Assembly: GCA_003254885.1 (NCBI GenBank)
Contig: QANT01004024.1
Span: 1 to 64,000 of the forward strand
DNA: 64,000 bases
Source of the DNA: Purshia tridentata
Taxonomy: Eukaryota > Streptophyta > Magnoliopsida > Rosales > Rosaceae
Direction: 5' to 3'
Made by a program: the position numbers and the translations under genes. The notes under the pieces are model-generated. The model was given only the letters and a program-made list of their open reading frames with translations, did not search any database and was not told the DNA's origin. Positions 47,322-59,652 of this stretch are shown piece after piece (the first letter of the stretch is position 1; every line of letters begins with the position of its first letter).

Positions 47322-50310
47322 TGACACGCCCCGACCCTCGGGCACGTGAACACCAACTGAACCTGAAAACGGAAACTGTTTCCTGAAGCTGTGGGCCCTT
47401 TCTCTGAAACTGTGAGTCATGAATATAAAATAATTTACTGAGAACAACTATAAGTTTACAAAACACATTCACATAAATCCAAGTGTAAAACCTTTTACAT
47501 AAAAATCAAACTGTAAAACAACTTTCTGAAACACTGCTGGTCCCACTGCCTCGTCTTCTCTCCACTGTCTCCTCAGCTTGCTCAACCTGCAAAACCAAAC
47601 CCTGCACCCAACCACAGGTGCACCGGGTTTACACACAAACCCGGTAAGGTCACTAGAGCTCGTGTGAGTGAAATCTAACTGAAAACCTCAAATTAAACTC
47701 AATTAAAATAATCAGTCACAATCCATCTTAAGCCTCGAATCGTACTCAGTTCACAAACCATAAATCATAATCCTTAACCTGATCACCAATCCAATTCACT
47801 GTCCCAATCTGTAATACCTCAATTATCCTCAATTGATCCCCTAAACTGGAAATCACCTCAATTTACACTACAAGGTCCAGACTTAGAATCCCACTAGATT
47901 CTCCAATAATCTTAGAATCCTCGATTTCCATTCAGAACCAACTTAAACCTCAATTAGTCCTTTAACCTGATCATGCAGATTTCTCAAGTTACACCTTAAT
48001 CTCAAACTTAGAATCCAACTAACTTTCCCAATAACTTAGAATCAATCCTCATTTAAACCATTGATCTCAACTAACCTCTATTACTCAAACCCCGGTAATC
48101 AATTCTCGCCTAAACCTTTAAATTCAACAGTTCCTCAACACCTCACTGTCACCCTTTGAGATTCCCTAGCCTTAAAACATTTCATAAAAATCCACGAAAG
48201 AGAAAATAATTACCGATTTCAAATCCACTTTAAAACTCTTGGAAATCAATAAAACTTATCAAAGTCTCAAATTATAAAAGAAGAATTAAAGTTCCATAAT
48301 CCAAAAACAATCTGTAAACTCACAAGATATGAAAATCATCACCCAATCCACATCCAGCTAACCTGCCGTACATGCGCAGGGCTCACAACCTGCCGTACGC
48401 ATGCAGGGCTAATAATCCCGCCATACATGCGCAGGGCCTACGACCTGCCGTACGCATGCAGGGCCAATATCCTGCCGTACATGTGCAGAGCCAAGGTCTG
48501 TCATACACATGCAGGGCCAATAATCCTGCCGTACATGCATGCAGGGTCACCCCCAAAGAGCAAGGCATCCCGACACACGGCCTAAAGCCTATGTGTGTGC
48601 CGTGATGGGTCCCAAAGACCTATATAATTTGAGAAGCCGAACGAGTACCAATTGGGTGCTCCGAAAACCGTACCAATTCGAAAAGAAATATTTTTAGTTC
48701 AAAACACCAAAATCCAGGTTCCAAAACCTTTTGATATCACGAGAAAGTTAACCAAAGCTCAAACTTAAAATTAAATCCTTTCTTAAAGAACCAAATGTTA
48801 CCAAAAACTGATAAGTAAAATCAAATCTTTAATTTTATCCAAGAATAAACTGAATTCTCAAAATCAGTTTCCAAAACCAAAATCCACACTAAGTTACCTT
48901 AAAAAGCAATAATCTTAAAACCCCGGGAATCCCAATCCTAACCAAAAGTCTCCAACTGGACTCACCGGTCCTCAACGAACCACTAAATCCTTACTTAGTC
49001 CTTAATCAATCCTTTAAATCCTCGGAAATTCTATTCCTAATTCCGTACCCTTCTTAACTAGTAACCAACAACCAAACAAAAAAGCACTCAACACAGCCAA
49101 GTAACTAACTAAACTGAGAGTTAAAGGATCTTAGGTTCATTCACTGTGACCACGCGAAAAGATCAAACTGCCCTTCGTGTCCTTCGTGGCTCCTTTGCAA
49201 GGATTCTAAAATCCGGCAGCACGACGGCATCGGAAATACAAATTCCCGTGCCGAGTATACCTGCTAAGACCAGACAAACCAACCAAAACAAGCAAGTTTC
49301 ACAATCAAGCCAACAAAACACAGAAACTGGCGGGAACCACCACGCACGGCGGCTGCCCGACCCTCAGAAAACACACGAAAAGTCTGAGAAGCTCACCCAA
49401 ACTCACCAGTAGGTTCGAGTGGTTAGCCCGAGGCCAAAAACCAAGAAAACGGTCGCTGGAACCGTCACACGCAGCGAGTCCCACAACGGTCAACGGGCGG
49501 TCAACTGCCAAAAACGAAAGTCACGTTTAGCTTAAACGAACTACACAGAGACGTAGAGGAGATCGAAGGGATCGATTCTCGAACCTAGGTCGACGGCCAA
49601 AAGTGGCTGGAAAAGGAGGAAAACTGGCCAGAAAGCCGCCGGCCTCCCTAGCTCCGATCCGCCGCCCACGGCGGTCCAACGGGTCAATCAAACCCACCCA
49701 CACGCTGGGCTTGACGAGAGGAAGAGATCTGGGCAGGTGGGAGGTCGCGTCGTCGCTGGAATCACCGAGATCGCCGCCGTGACGCCGACTGTGCACGCGC
49801 GATTCTTCTCTTTCCGGGCTTTTTCGGGAGGAGGCGCCACCACGGGAAGGAAGAGGGAGGAGAGGTGAGCACGATGGACCAAAGCCCGAGTCCAGCCGCC
49901 GCCGGACGCGCCCCCACGCGCTGGTGACAGTGGCGGCTGGGAGAAAACTCGCAAGTGGGAGAGAGACAGCGGGAGAGAGGAGAGAGAAAGTGAGGATTTT
50001 CTGGGGTTTTGGGCTTTTAAAAACAACCTTTTCAAAATTACCAATTTGTCCCTCTCTTCACACGTCCGTAACTTCTAAACCGTAGCTCCGTTCGATGCGT
50101 GCTACGTGTCTACGAACTCGTGAGGACGAGACCTTTCCAACGAACCCAAAGTCAACGTAAAAAGTCCTCCCAAACAAAAAGTCAACTTTTGCCCCAAGTT
50201 TAAAAGTCAAACTTTAAAATTTGAAAAACGCCCAAACCGTTTTATTTTTCAAACTAAAATCCCGAAAACCCTTAAAAAGCTTTTAAAAACCATTTTGGAA
50301 AGTGCGGGAT
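47322..50310 (-). mobile_element. Family-B LTR inserted in the family-C LTR, 3.0 kb
   Basis: Begins TGACACGCCCCGACCCTCGG and ends near ..AAAGTGCGGGA. It interrupts the family-C sequence, whose halves (..AAAGACCTATAA and TTTACCCCCGGGTACTG) join in the intact inner C copy with about eight bases lost. The terminal TTACA and a target duplication are missing, so the right junction has been altered. It is the longest family-B copy here. Confidence 0.75.
48362..48550. repeat. CTGCCGTACATGCGCAGGGCC tandem array (family-B LTR)
   Basis: Seven units of 26-29 bp alternating between CGTACATGCGCAGG and CGTACGCATGCAGG types; each core is itself nearly palindromic. Confidence 0.85.
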
Positions 50311-50373
50311 TTACCCCCGGGTACTGTCCAGTGGTTTAAAAACCATAAACCAATATCTCTATAAATATATTAC

Positions 50374-52888
50374 ACAGGGTAAATAGTCATTTTGATCCCC
50401 AGACTATTACATTTGTATCAGTTTGGTACCTAGACTTCTAATTTGGAAAATTAAGGACTCTGACTTTTTCAATTTTGTCAATTGAAGACTTTTTCATCAA
50501 TTTACACATTTTTTATCCAAATTTATATTTTTATAGCAACATGTAAAGTCCTTTTTGAGAGAAAAATAGTTCCTTTCATTTAGACCTTACTATTTTTTTC
50601 TCATGTGTTACAACCCGTCCCCAGTATTCCTTGTTGGATCGTCATTTAAAGTCATTGGGGTGAATTTACCAAGAAGTTTTGGTTTTTCAAGGGACGTATA
50701 TTTTTAAAAGGGTGTTTCGGCCCAAATTTTTATATGGTTCGTAGAGCTCAACCTCTCGAGCGTGTAGAAAGAAACGGCTCGTAATATGGAGTTACAGTTT
50801 AAGAGTTATGCGCATTTGAAGTTTGGAGGGAAAAATATAAATAGGAAAAATAATTTCATTTTTCAAAAAAAAAATCAAAATTACACAAAATTACGTGTGA
50901 ACAGTGTTTGGGCAATCAGAATCGCTGTCGTACTTTTCAGCCGCTCGTGGTGGCGCGTGCAACATCTGCTGGACGTCAAGTTGGTCGGGTTTTGGTTATC
51001 TCTTTATCCTTTTTCCATCCATATCCAAATCGTCCTGATCGGACCACTGTGAACGACGAATCGAGCATTGGAAGTTTCAGCTACAGTGAGTTTCAAATCC
51101 AAATTCTCGCTTCATCTGAACTTAGTTTGGTTCGATTCTTACCTTTATAAAGTCCTCACATTTCAAGCTTTCCAACCATATGTGATTTGCAATTTTTCGT
51201 GTAGGTTTGAATTTTCAGATCGGGGATCGAAATTTTAGACTGAAATTGGGATTTTTTGGCCACTTCCGGCCACTTTTTGGACTCGACCCAGTTGACAAAG
51301 TTGTTTCTCTTGTTGAGCCCATTGATTTGGTATAGTCAATTTTATTTTCTGGGTTGGTCGTCTAAAAAGTCAACTTTCCGGTGGCCGCCGCCGTTGACCG
51401 CTGCCAATGCCGCCACGTGCGGCGTTGCTGGACCGGCCAGTGACCAAAAATGTTCTTTTCCTTATTTGAAGGCTTTTGGGAACTAATTTAGACCTTACGT
51501 ATTTGTACAAGACCATCAGGAGTGTTTTCGGAGAAGTTTTTGGGTGTTGGCCATTGGTTGGGTGATTAGCGAGACTTACGTTTTGCTCGCCAAGTTTGTG
51601 AGTGGATTTTTGGTTTCAAAGTTTGTCTTTTAAATGTTTCAAGGTTGTTTTAATTTTATTTAAGTTTGTATTGAAATTGTGGTTTGGTTGGATAATTCTT
51701 TTTTTCGCAAATTTTTATCTTGAGGTATTTTGGAGATATTGGTTTATGGTTTTTAAACCATTGGACAGTACCCGAGGGTAAATGGCTAATTATAGGTCTT
51801 TGGGACCCATTGGTTCACATATATAGGCTTTGGGCCTTGTCCTTGTGCACTATCTACGTACGTATTGATAAAGTTGGGAATCTAAGCGAATCATTGTGTG
51901 TTTGCGTATTGATAAAGGTTAGCCATATCTATGTACATGTACTTGGCCCATGTGTACGTATTGATAGAGAGATTGTGGGTACTACAATGTGAGTTTTAAG
52001 TATTTTGATTTACTGGTAAATGTCTTGTGCCGCTACTATTTATATTTAATGTTTTAACTCTTGTAAATATTTGGAACCGTATATGCATATCTGGTTTTTC
52101 TGAAATTATACATAGTATGATTATGAAGGTTTTGGATTTATGACGGGTGAGACCCGGGATTTGTGGTTTGATATTATGATTTTGTGAATTGGTTTTAAAA
52201 CTGGGGAATTCGAAAGACAAGTTCTATGTTAATATATTTATGTTAAAAAAAAGAAGTGTTTAAATTAATTTTTTGTCCACTCACTGAGTTTTAGCTCATA
52301 GTTTTGCGTTCTAAATGTTCTCCCCTAGATGACAAGGATCTTGTTAGTGCCACTTGAGCGTTGAGCTACTTCCGCGTCTTCTGACATCCGAGACTATGTA
52401 GGCATAGTCTCATTTATTTATTTCAATTTTCGTTTCTTTCGAATGATGTAATTCATTTAGATATGCTCTGAGGTCACATTGAGGTGACCACTTTGGGTTT
52501 GTTGTTGTTTTGATTATGTTTTTGTTCGGAGATTATTTATTGAGTTTTTCTAGATATTGTTGAGTTAACAGGGCATATCTTATTTTTTGGGTAAGGCATT
52601 TTACAAAGGAGATGTTGCCGAATTTTCGGTGGGATCCGGGCTCATGTCCTGGGACGTGGCGTCCCCACAGAGTCATCTCAGGGTAAACTCCGGGGCGGTC
52701 TTGTCATCATGCATCATTTTTTCTTCTTAATTTCTTATTAAATTTGGATGAAAATTGGATAAATTGACGGAAAAGTCCTCAATTGGTAAAATTGAAAAAG
52801 TTAGAGTTCTTAATTTTTCAAATTAGAAGTCTGAGGACCAAACTGATTACAAATATAATAGTTTGGGGACCAAAATGAATATTTACTC
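50374..52888. mobile_element. TIR element (~410 bp) split by a family-C LTR
   Basis: The two outer parts, 50374-50605 and 52712-52888, are long inverted repeats (CAGGGTAAATAGTCATTTTG against CAAAATGAATATTTACTC, continuing for ~170 bases). Direct repeats TATTACA (50367-50373 and 52889-52895) flank it. Non-coding. The ends and the 7-bp flank suggest a MITE of hAT or Mutator type with a decayed longer target duplication. It sits inside the outer family-C LTR. Confidence 0.8.
50606..52706 (+). mobile_element. Family-C solo LTR (nested, inverted), 2.1 kb
   Basis: TGTTACAACCCGTCCCC at the start, GGGGCGGTCTTGTCA at the end, and a perfect 5-bp target duplication TCATG (50601-50605 and 52707-52711). 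Inserted in the TIR element that is itself within an inverted family-C LTR. Solo LTR, no internal region. Confidence 0.9.
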
Positions 52889-54008
52889 TATTACATATAT
52901 ATTCTCAAAATACCACAAGATAAATATTTGTGAATAAAAGAATTATCCAATCAAATCACAATTTCAATAGATATTTAAATAAATTTCAAACAATATGAAA
53001 CATTTAAAAGATAAACTTTCAAAACCAAAAAATTCACTCACAAACTTGGTGAGCAAAAGTAAGCCTCGCCGATCACCCAACTAACGGCCAACACCTAAAA
53101 ACTCACCTGAAAACACTCACAATCATCTTGTACAAACACATAAGGTCCAGATTAGTTTCCAAAAGCCTTAACATAAGAAAAATAGCATTTTTGGTCACTG
53201 GCCGGTCCAGCACCGCCACACGTGGCGTCGTTGGCGACGGTCAACAGTGGCGGCCACCGGAAAGTTGACTTGACCATACCAAATCGACGAGCTCGACGAG
53301 AGGAACAATTTTATCAACTGGGCCAAGTCCAAAAAGTGGCCAGAAGTGGCCGGAATACCCAATTTCCATCCGAAATTTCTGTCCCCGATTTGAAAATTCA
53401 AACCTACACAAAAAATTACAAATCATGTATGGTTGGAAAGCTTGAAATGTAAGGATTTCAGAAAGGTAAGAATCGAACCAAACCAAGGTTAGACGAAGTG
53501 GGAATTTGGATTTGAAACTCACTGTAGCCGAAACTTCCAAGATTCGATTCATTGTCCATAGTAGTCCGATCGGGACAATTGGTGTATGGATGGGAAGAGG
53601 ACAAAGAGATGAACAAAACTCGACCAACCTGACATCCAGCAGATGCTTCACGTACCCCCACTCACGGTCAGAAAGTACAACGGCGATTCTGATTGCCCAA
53701 ACACTATTCATGCGTATTTTTGTGTAATGTTGATTTTTTTTTAAAAAATGAAATTATTTTTCCCCCTAAACTTCAAATGCACATAACTCATATACCGTAA
53801 CTCTAAATTACGAGCCATTTCTTTCTACGCGCTCGTGAGGTCAATCTCTACGCAACCATATAAAAATTTGGATCGAAACACTCTTTTGAAAATATACCTC
53901 CTTTGCAAAACCAAAACTTTCCTAAGCGAGAGCAAATTGGTAAATTCACCCCAATGACTTTAAATGACGATTCAACAAGGACTATGAGGGACTAGTCGGA
54001 ACAGTGGA

Positions 54009-54740
54009 TTTATTTAATTGGGCTTATGTGGAAAATTTCATATATTTCTCCACATTTGGGGAGCTAAATTTTGGAACCTATAGATTTGTAATGCTTTAGA
54101 CATGCCACAAATAAATCATTTGCTGCCAAATTAATTGATTGTCGTGATAGGGCATCAATCAATGTAGGCATATTTACAGCTTGCATATGCGATTTTTCAA
54201 TTTCAGTGCATGTATATATATGCATCTAGCTTTCAAATAGAAATCTTCTAGATTTGCATTATCTTTCATATCTCATTCTCATATTGAATGGTATGAAAAA
54301 AATATTATATAATACAAAAATATAGGCAAATTATACTATTTCACGTCGTTGCTTAGGAATAGTTATTTCTCCTCCTAACAGTGGAAAATGTTGATCATTG
54401 CATATATATAAATCAATAAAATGAGTAATTATACAAACTTGTAATTTTATAACTTTAGGTTACATAAAAACGAAACATAATTAGTTTTTCAACTCATCAC
54501 TCGCATGTAGCTAGGTATATGAAACTTATGGTTTCAAATAATTTTTCAGCATCTAACTTCATGTTAGAATGAGATAATCAATATGCTAATAAGGTAGAAA
54601 ATGAGAAAGTAATACAATAAACAAAAAATAAATAAATAATCAGACAAGGAGGTTATAATGAAGATTAACAATAATAATAATAAAAATTTTTTAAAAAATA
54701 AAAAAATAAAAATTCAAAAAATAAATATGATATAAGCCAC
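54009..54740. other. AT-rich sequence before the Tat element
   Basis: Continuation of the target of the family-C LTR. AT-rich with (ATA)n and A-runs at 54600-54720. Part of it may belong to the LTR that follows. No gene supported. Confidence 0.35.
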
Positions 54741-54761
54741 CATATTCTAAATTGAAGCTTT

Positions 54762-55292
54762 GAAACTTCAAGTTCATTCAAAGTCATGGAACATCAAGTT
54801 CCTATTGAAAAAATAGGCAGAACTGTAGGTTCTTAAATTTTATTAAAGCATAGAACTACAGGTTCTAATGAAACATATGAATAAAAACTTCTGGCTTAAT
54901 CTAAACTTGATCAAGAACTTCAGGTTCATAAGAAAAATTATTCAATTGTGAAAATTTGAGTTCTAAATGGAATGATAGATTAAAGAACTTCCGGTTCAAT
55001 TTGAATAATTTCATAACATAAAGCATGAAAATCAAGGAACTTCAGGTTCTGATTTACTTATCTCTTGTAGAACTACAAGTTCTAATTCTAATTTTCATCA
55101 ACTTCAAGTTTCTCAGGTTTTGAATAAAATAAAACTAAGGAATAAGGAACTTCAAGTTGTATACTTTAGTTTGGTCAAAAAAAAAAAAGTTGTATACTTT
55201 AGACTATGATCAATTTCTTTAAAAGTTTGATCTTTTTATTCCGTGATAGAAAACATAAAGTATAGATAAAAAATTTAGAACTTCAAGTTCTA
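54762..55292. repeat. Array of GAACTTCAGGTTC imperfect palindromes
   Basis: About a dozen 13-15-bp words of the form GAAC-TTCAG-GTTC (variants AGAACTACAGGTTCT, GGAACATCAAGTTCC, AGAACTTCCGGTTCA) with spacers of 20-60 bases. Both orientations read alike because the GAAC and GTTC ends pair. Confidence 0.85.
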
Positions 55293-55656
55293 TGTAAAGA
55301 AATGATATAACCAACTAGTATACATAAGCCACGATATAGAGAATACAATTAATTAGTAATTGTATGGATGTTAAAAATTTTTGGGCCCAAACCCGAAAAA
55401 CAACAAGGCCTAGTCCGAGAAAATGAAATAAAAGCCCTAAGCTAATATAAAGCCCCAAAAGACAAAAATATAAATCCAAAGTCCAGGAACAAAATGGTAA
55501 CCCCCTTTTTAAATGGAATAATAGCTCATTTATCATCATGAAGACACCCACGTACCCAAAGAAAATAACCCACGACCAGGCTCATTAAAAAGGTTTAATG
55601 AGAGAGAAATAAAGGCGGGAAAGTAGAGGACAGTGAAAAAAAAAAAATGCCCTTGC

Positions 55657-55664
55657 TATAAAAA
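55657..55664 (+). promoter_or_regulatory. TATA box of the Tat-type LTR
   Basis: TATAAAAA about 250 bases before the LTR end, followed by a purine-rich leader; the expected start of the genomic RNA. Confidence 0.6.
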
Positions 55665-55906
55665 GGTAGCAGACCTCCATACAGGAAAAGGATCCATACT
55701 AGAGAAACAGGAGAAAATATATTGAAATCTTTACTTATTTGAGCGTTGGAGTAATTTTGCAGGTATGCCTCCCCTAGGAAACTTCGAGTAAAGATCGAAG
55801 GCAAATAATTAGAAGGTGATTCAGTTATCAAGATTGAGGCTTTCAGTTGATTGATTTATTGTTTGCTGTTAAAATTAGACCAAATAAGAATTTTAGCATC
55901 AACAAT

Positions 55907-55925
55907 TGGCACCATCTGTGGGAAC
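55907..55925 (+). other. Primer binding site of the Tat-type element
   Basis: TGGCACCATCTGTGGGAAC, a one-base variant of the TGGCGCCRTCTGTGGGAA site common in plant Tat/Retand elements, two bases after the LTR end. Confidence 0.8.
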
Positions 55926-55945
55926 GAAAGAAACAATTAGTCAAC

Positions 55946-56712
55946 TATGGCTGGAATCGAAGACATCGGGAACGGATCACAAAATCGAATGCAAACAAAA
56001 ATGATGGATCTTCTGAAAAACTTAGCTAACAGGGTTGAAGAAGCCAACCGCGTAGCTAACGAGGCTTAGGAAATAGCTTGACAGAAACAAATGCTTGTGG
56101 GTACCAAATAAAAGAGGAAGCAAGTCGATGGCTCAAGTGATTCAAGAGCCAATGATATCGAAGAAGAAGGGTTCGATCGAGAACAGCAGGTAGAAGAGCT
56201 TGACGATCACGAGCAACGAACTATGAAGAAAGCTCGCGATAGCGACAACCTACGTAGACTACTGAACGGTTATCGAACTTTGACTCCAACTCAGCTGGCT
56301 ATCGAAGCTGCACGAGGGATTTATCGATCACCATTTACTGATGAAATCATGGCTGCTAAGAGACCAGAGAAGTTTCAGACCCCAAAGTTCCAGCCATTCG
56401 ACAGAACAAGAGATCCTATATACCATATCTACCATTATCAGCAGCAACTAGTCTTGGAAGTGGACAATGAGCCATTACAATGTAAACTCTTCCTATCGAG
56501 TTTGACTGGCTCCGTATTGACTTGGTTCCGACAGCTAAAAACAAGAACCATCGGAAGCTTCTCCAAACTCTGTTAGGTCTTTATATCCCAGTACATATGC
56601 AATCAACGAAGGAAGAAGGATATCACAACCCTGTTCAACACAAAGCAAGGGAAAAATGAAAAATTGAAAGATTATCTATCCCTCTTCATAATTGAGATGT
56701 CATCTCTAGACA
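55946..56712 (+). mobile_element. Tat element gag, first part
   Basis: ATG at 55946 in MAGIEDIGNGSQNRM, then the gag core with FQTPKFQPFDRTRDP, PLQCKLFLSSLTGSVLTWF and a KLKDYLSLF block, wording typical of Tat/Retand capsid. It is cut at 56712 by the family-A LTR and continues after 59652. Confidence 0.75.
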
Positions 56713-59652
56713 TGACAGGACCGACCTTGAATTCCACCCTGAACTTCAGAGTGGTCCTGCCGGAATCCAATATCAAGGAAAATACTATCGAAAATTCAGC
56801 AGAACCTCCCCTAAAATTGGACTAAACCTTTCTCCACGAAGACTTGCAAAAGCACTTCTAACACTGAGCGCCTCTACCGCAAACAAAGGGGTCTCCGACC
56901 CAAAGTTCAAAAGCAATTAATTAAGTTTTCAACTAGATTTTCAGAGCGGTACTACAAATTTCACTAAAGAAATAAAATTTACAAGATAACTAAACACCTA
57001 TAAACTACACCAGCTAACTAGATTTCCTCGACGTCCTTGGCTCGACCGCTACAACCTGAGGAAAAATTTAAAACAACAATAAGGATAAAACTAGTGAGAC
57101 GACTCAGTGAGTGTACGAAGATAATAAAAATTTAACTAAAATGATAAAATCCGTTATTACAGTAAACTAAAGAAATAGCTGAGCACTAAGAGCTCACGTC
57201 TTTCTTTAAAATCCCCCAATTTTAAAACATTTCGTGAAAGTCCACTGGTGACTATAAGTAAATCAATATCTTAAAATCCACTTTGAGATTTTCTGGGAAA
57301 AATAAATAAAACTAATAAAACTGACAAACATCAAATCAGAACTGAAAGTTTATACCCTTTGAAACATTCTTATGAAACTGATATAACAATAAAAACGCTC
57401 ACTCAAACAGTTACCCACAGAACCTGCCGTACATACGCAGGGCCCACGACCTGCCGTACGCATGCAGAGCCAATAATCCTGCCGTACATGTGCAGAGCCA
57501 GGGTCTGTCATACACACGCAAGGTCAATACACTTGCCATACGTGCACGCAGGGCTACCCCCAAAGGGCTACGCATCCCGGCACATGGCCTAAAGCCTATG
57601 TGTGTGCCGTGATGGGTCCCAAAGACCTATGCAATCTGATAATCTGAAGGGTACTGCAAAAGGGTGATTTGAAACCCATTTCCTATAAATCTCTTTTCAC
57701 TCATAAAAACATATAACCTTTCCAATACTGTGAAATCATTAAACCAACAACTATAAAATCTTTTTCAATAACCAAACCTTTAATATTTCATGATACGAGT
57801 AAACCACATACGTTTACTTGAGAAATCAAAAAGTTTCCAAGATCTAACGACTCGAATAAATCATCATGAAAAATAATTCCCGAACACATCAAATCTATTT
57901 CCATGCATTAATCCTCAAACCATGTTCAAAAACCAAATAATATTTCTCAATTAAAACTCAAAATATAAATATGGATTAAATCATGAAATTTATAAGCAAG
58001 TGTCGACTCACAGAGATAGTCCAACTTTGGTCTCCGGCTGGATCGTCTCTGGACTCGGGAGTGTCGCCTAACACGAGAATGACAAAGCGTTAGAATACTA
58101 TTCAATTTAAGGTCGTAAAAACACAAGTGCACGTTCTAGGCTTTACGCTCCACAAATCTATATTTAACTATAGCCCAACTTATTTTCTGTCTCGACTCAA
58201 AACCTTATGCCACTAGCTTTTTTTTATCCGGTAAATTTCCCAATTAACCTCCATTCTACCTAACTTGACCGAGGGTCGTCCGGGTGTCGTTTCGACAACC
58301 CATAAGTGCCCAATTTCACCCCAAACTCACCATTTCTCCGATTTTCTTCAAATTAACTATTCTAAACCTCAATAAATCGTTCCTAAAGGTGAAAATCATT
58401 CCCAATTGCCATTAAATCACCATAAACACCTTAGATTTCTAGAAATCCCGAAATGGGCATAAGCACCAACAATCAAACTTTCAATTTCCTCAAAATTTCC
58501 CAAATATCTCGTTCCAATCTTCGATTATATGTTCCTAATGACGGAAATTGCCCAAAACACCTCACAATTTGTATCAATTTTAAACACCCATGCTAAACCC
58601 GAAAATGGCCTCAAACCCCCAAATTTCCAACTTCCAATTTCCATCAAATTTCTCAAATTCAACCCACCAATCGAGTCCCCACTCACCCTAAGTTCGTGTC
58701 TTACCCCTCAATTGCACAAAACAACCCATAGTTTTACCCAATCAAGGCTAAATCTGAAATGGCCCTAAATCCCCAATTTTAATCTTCCACAAATACTCGA
58801 AATTGGACTACCAATAAGAGGGGAATGAAAGCCCATGGAAAGAGGAAGGAAACTCACCAAGAATCTGGGCCAACCGGGGCCGGGAAAAGTCGGAATCGAC
58901 GGAGGGACTCACAGTGAAGCTGAGCTTCTCAAGCTCGAAGTTGTGCGTGAGAGCGACGGCTGGCGAGGAAGGTGGCTGGGGTGGCTGGCCGGTGACTGGA
59001 GAAACAGCTGGTGGGGTTGGGTCGACCGGAAGGTGACCAAAGGTGGCTGGGTGGTCACGTGGGTCGCGCGCAGGGGAGAAAGAGAGATCGGGAGGGAGAA
59101 GAGAGAGAGCTCGGGGCGACAGGAGGAGAGGCTGGGGGCGTCGTCGATGGGTCTGGGTGGCTGGAAAAGGGGCTGGGCTTCGCGCAGGGGAGAGAGGAAG
59201 AAAGAGATGTCAGGCTAGGCTGGGGGCTCTTTTTGCGTGGGAGGGGAGAGGAGAGAGAAATAAAAGAGGGAAAGGGGATTCTAGAATTTTTTGGAATTAA
59301 GACCCATTTCTTCATAATTACAAGTTTGCCCCTCTCTTCACACGTCCGTATTTCTCAAACTGTAGCTCCAAACAACGCATGCTACGTGTCTACGGACTCG
59401 TGGAGTCGAGCTCTATGCAACCATGTCAAGGCCTAACCCAAAAACCAAATAATCCAAAAAGTCAACTTTTGGGTGTCTTAACACGTTCCTAACTTTCTAA
59501 CCGTGGCTCTAAACGGGACATACCGCATGTCGACAAACTCGTGAGCTCAAGAACTTACTAACGGACTCAAGGTCAACATTAAAATCCCGCTCGAAGTAAA
59601 AGTCAACTCTTGGCCCTATTAAAATTCACTTAGAGAGGTACGGGTCATTACA
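56713..59652 (-). mobile_element. Family-A solo LTR, 2.9 kb
   Basis: TGACAGGACCGACC at the left, GGTCATTACA at the right (TGTAATGACCC..GTCCTGTCA in sense). A perfect 5-bp target duplication AGACA lies at 56708-56712 and 59653-59657, in the gag region of the Tat element. It contains the CTGCCGTACATG array (57423-57560). No internal region. Frames in 58835-59440 are GC-rich leader sequence, not genes. Confidence 0.9.
57423..57560. repeat. CTGCCGTACATGCGCAGGGCC tandem array (family-A LTR)
   Basis: Five units of 26-30 bp of the same array found in family-B LTRs, here in a family-A LTR. Confidence 0.85.

Larger units (their letters stand above)
46446..54003 (-). mobile_element. Family-C solo LTR (outer) with nested insertions
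   Basis: Starts TGACAGGACCGCCC and ends GGAACA; in sense orientation TGTTCC..GTCCTGTCA. A perfect target duplication GTGGA flanks it (46441-46445 and 54004-54008). Its own sequence is 46446-47321, about 50311-50373 and 52896-54003, roughly 2 kb. The rest is a family-B LTR and a TIR element that landed in it. It matches the inner copy at 50606-52706 in reverse. No internal region: a solo LTR. Confidence 0.85.
54741..55904 (+). mobile_element. 5' LTR of the Tat-type gypsy element (left end uncertain)
   Basis: Ends ..GCATCAACA at 55904, two bases before the primer site. It contains a TATA box (TATAAAAA, 55657-55664) and, upstream, an array of GAACTTCAGGTTC palindromes. The left border could not be fixed because the 3' LTR lies outside the window. 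Confidence 0.6.

Noticed and set aside
48362-48550. Regularly spaced repeats that at first look like a CRISPR array.
   Set aside because: Units are contiguous, degenerate and without unique spacers, and they lie inside plant LTRs; a minisatellite.
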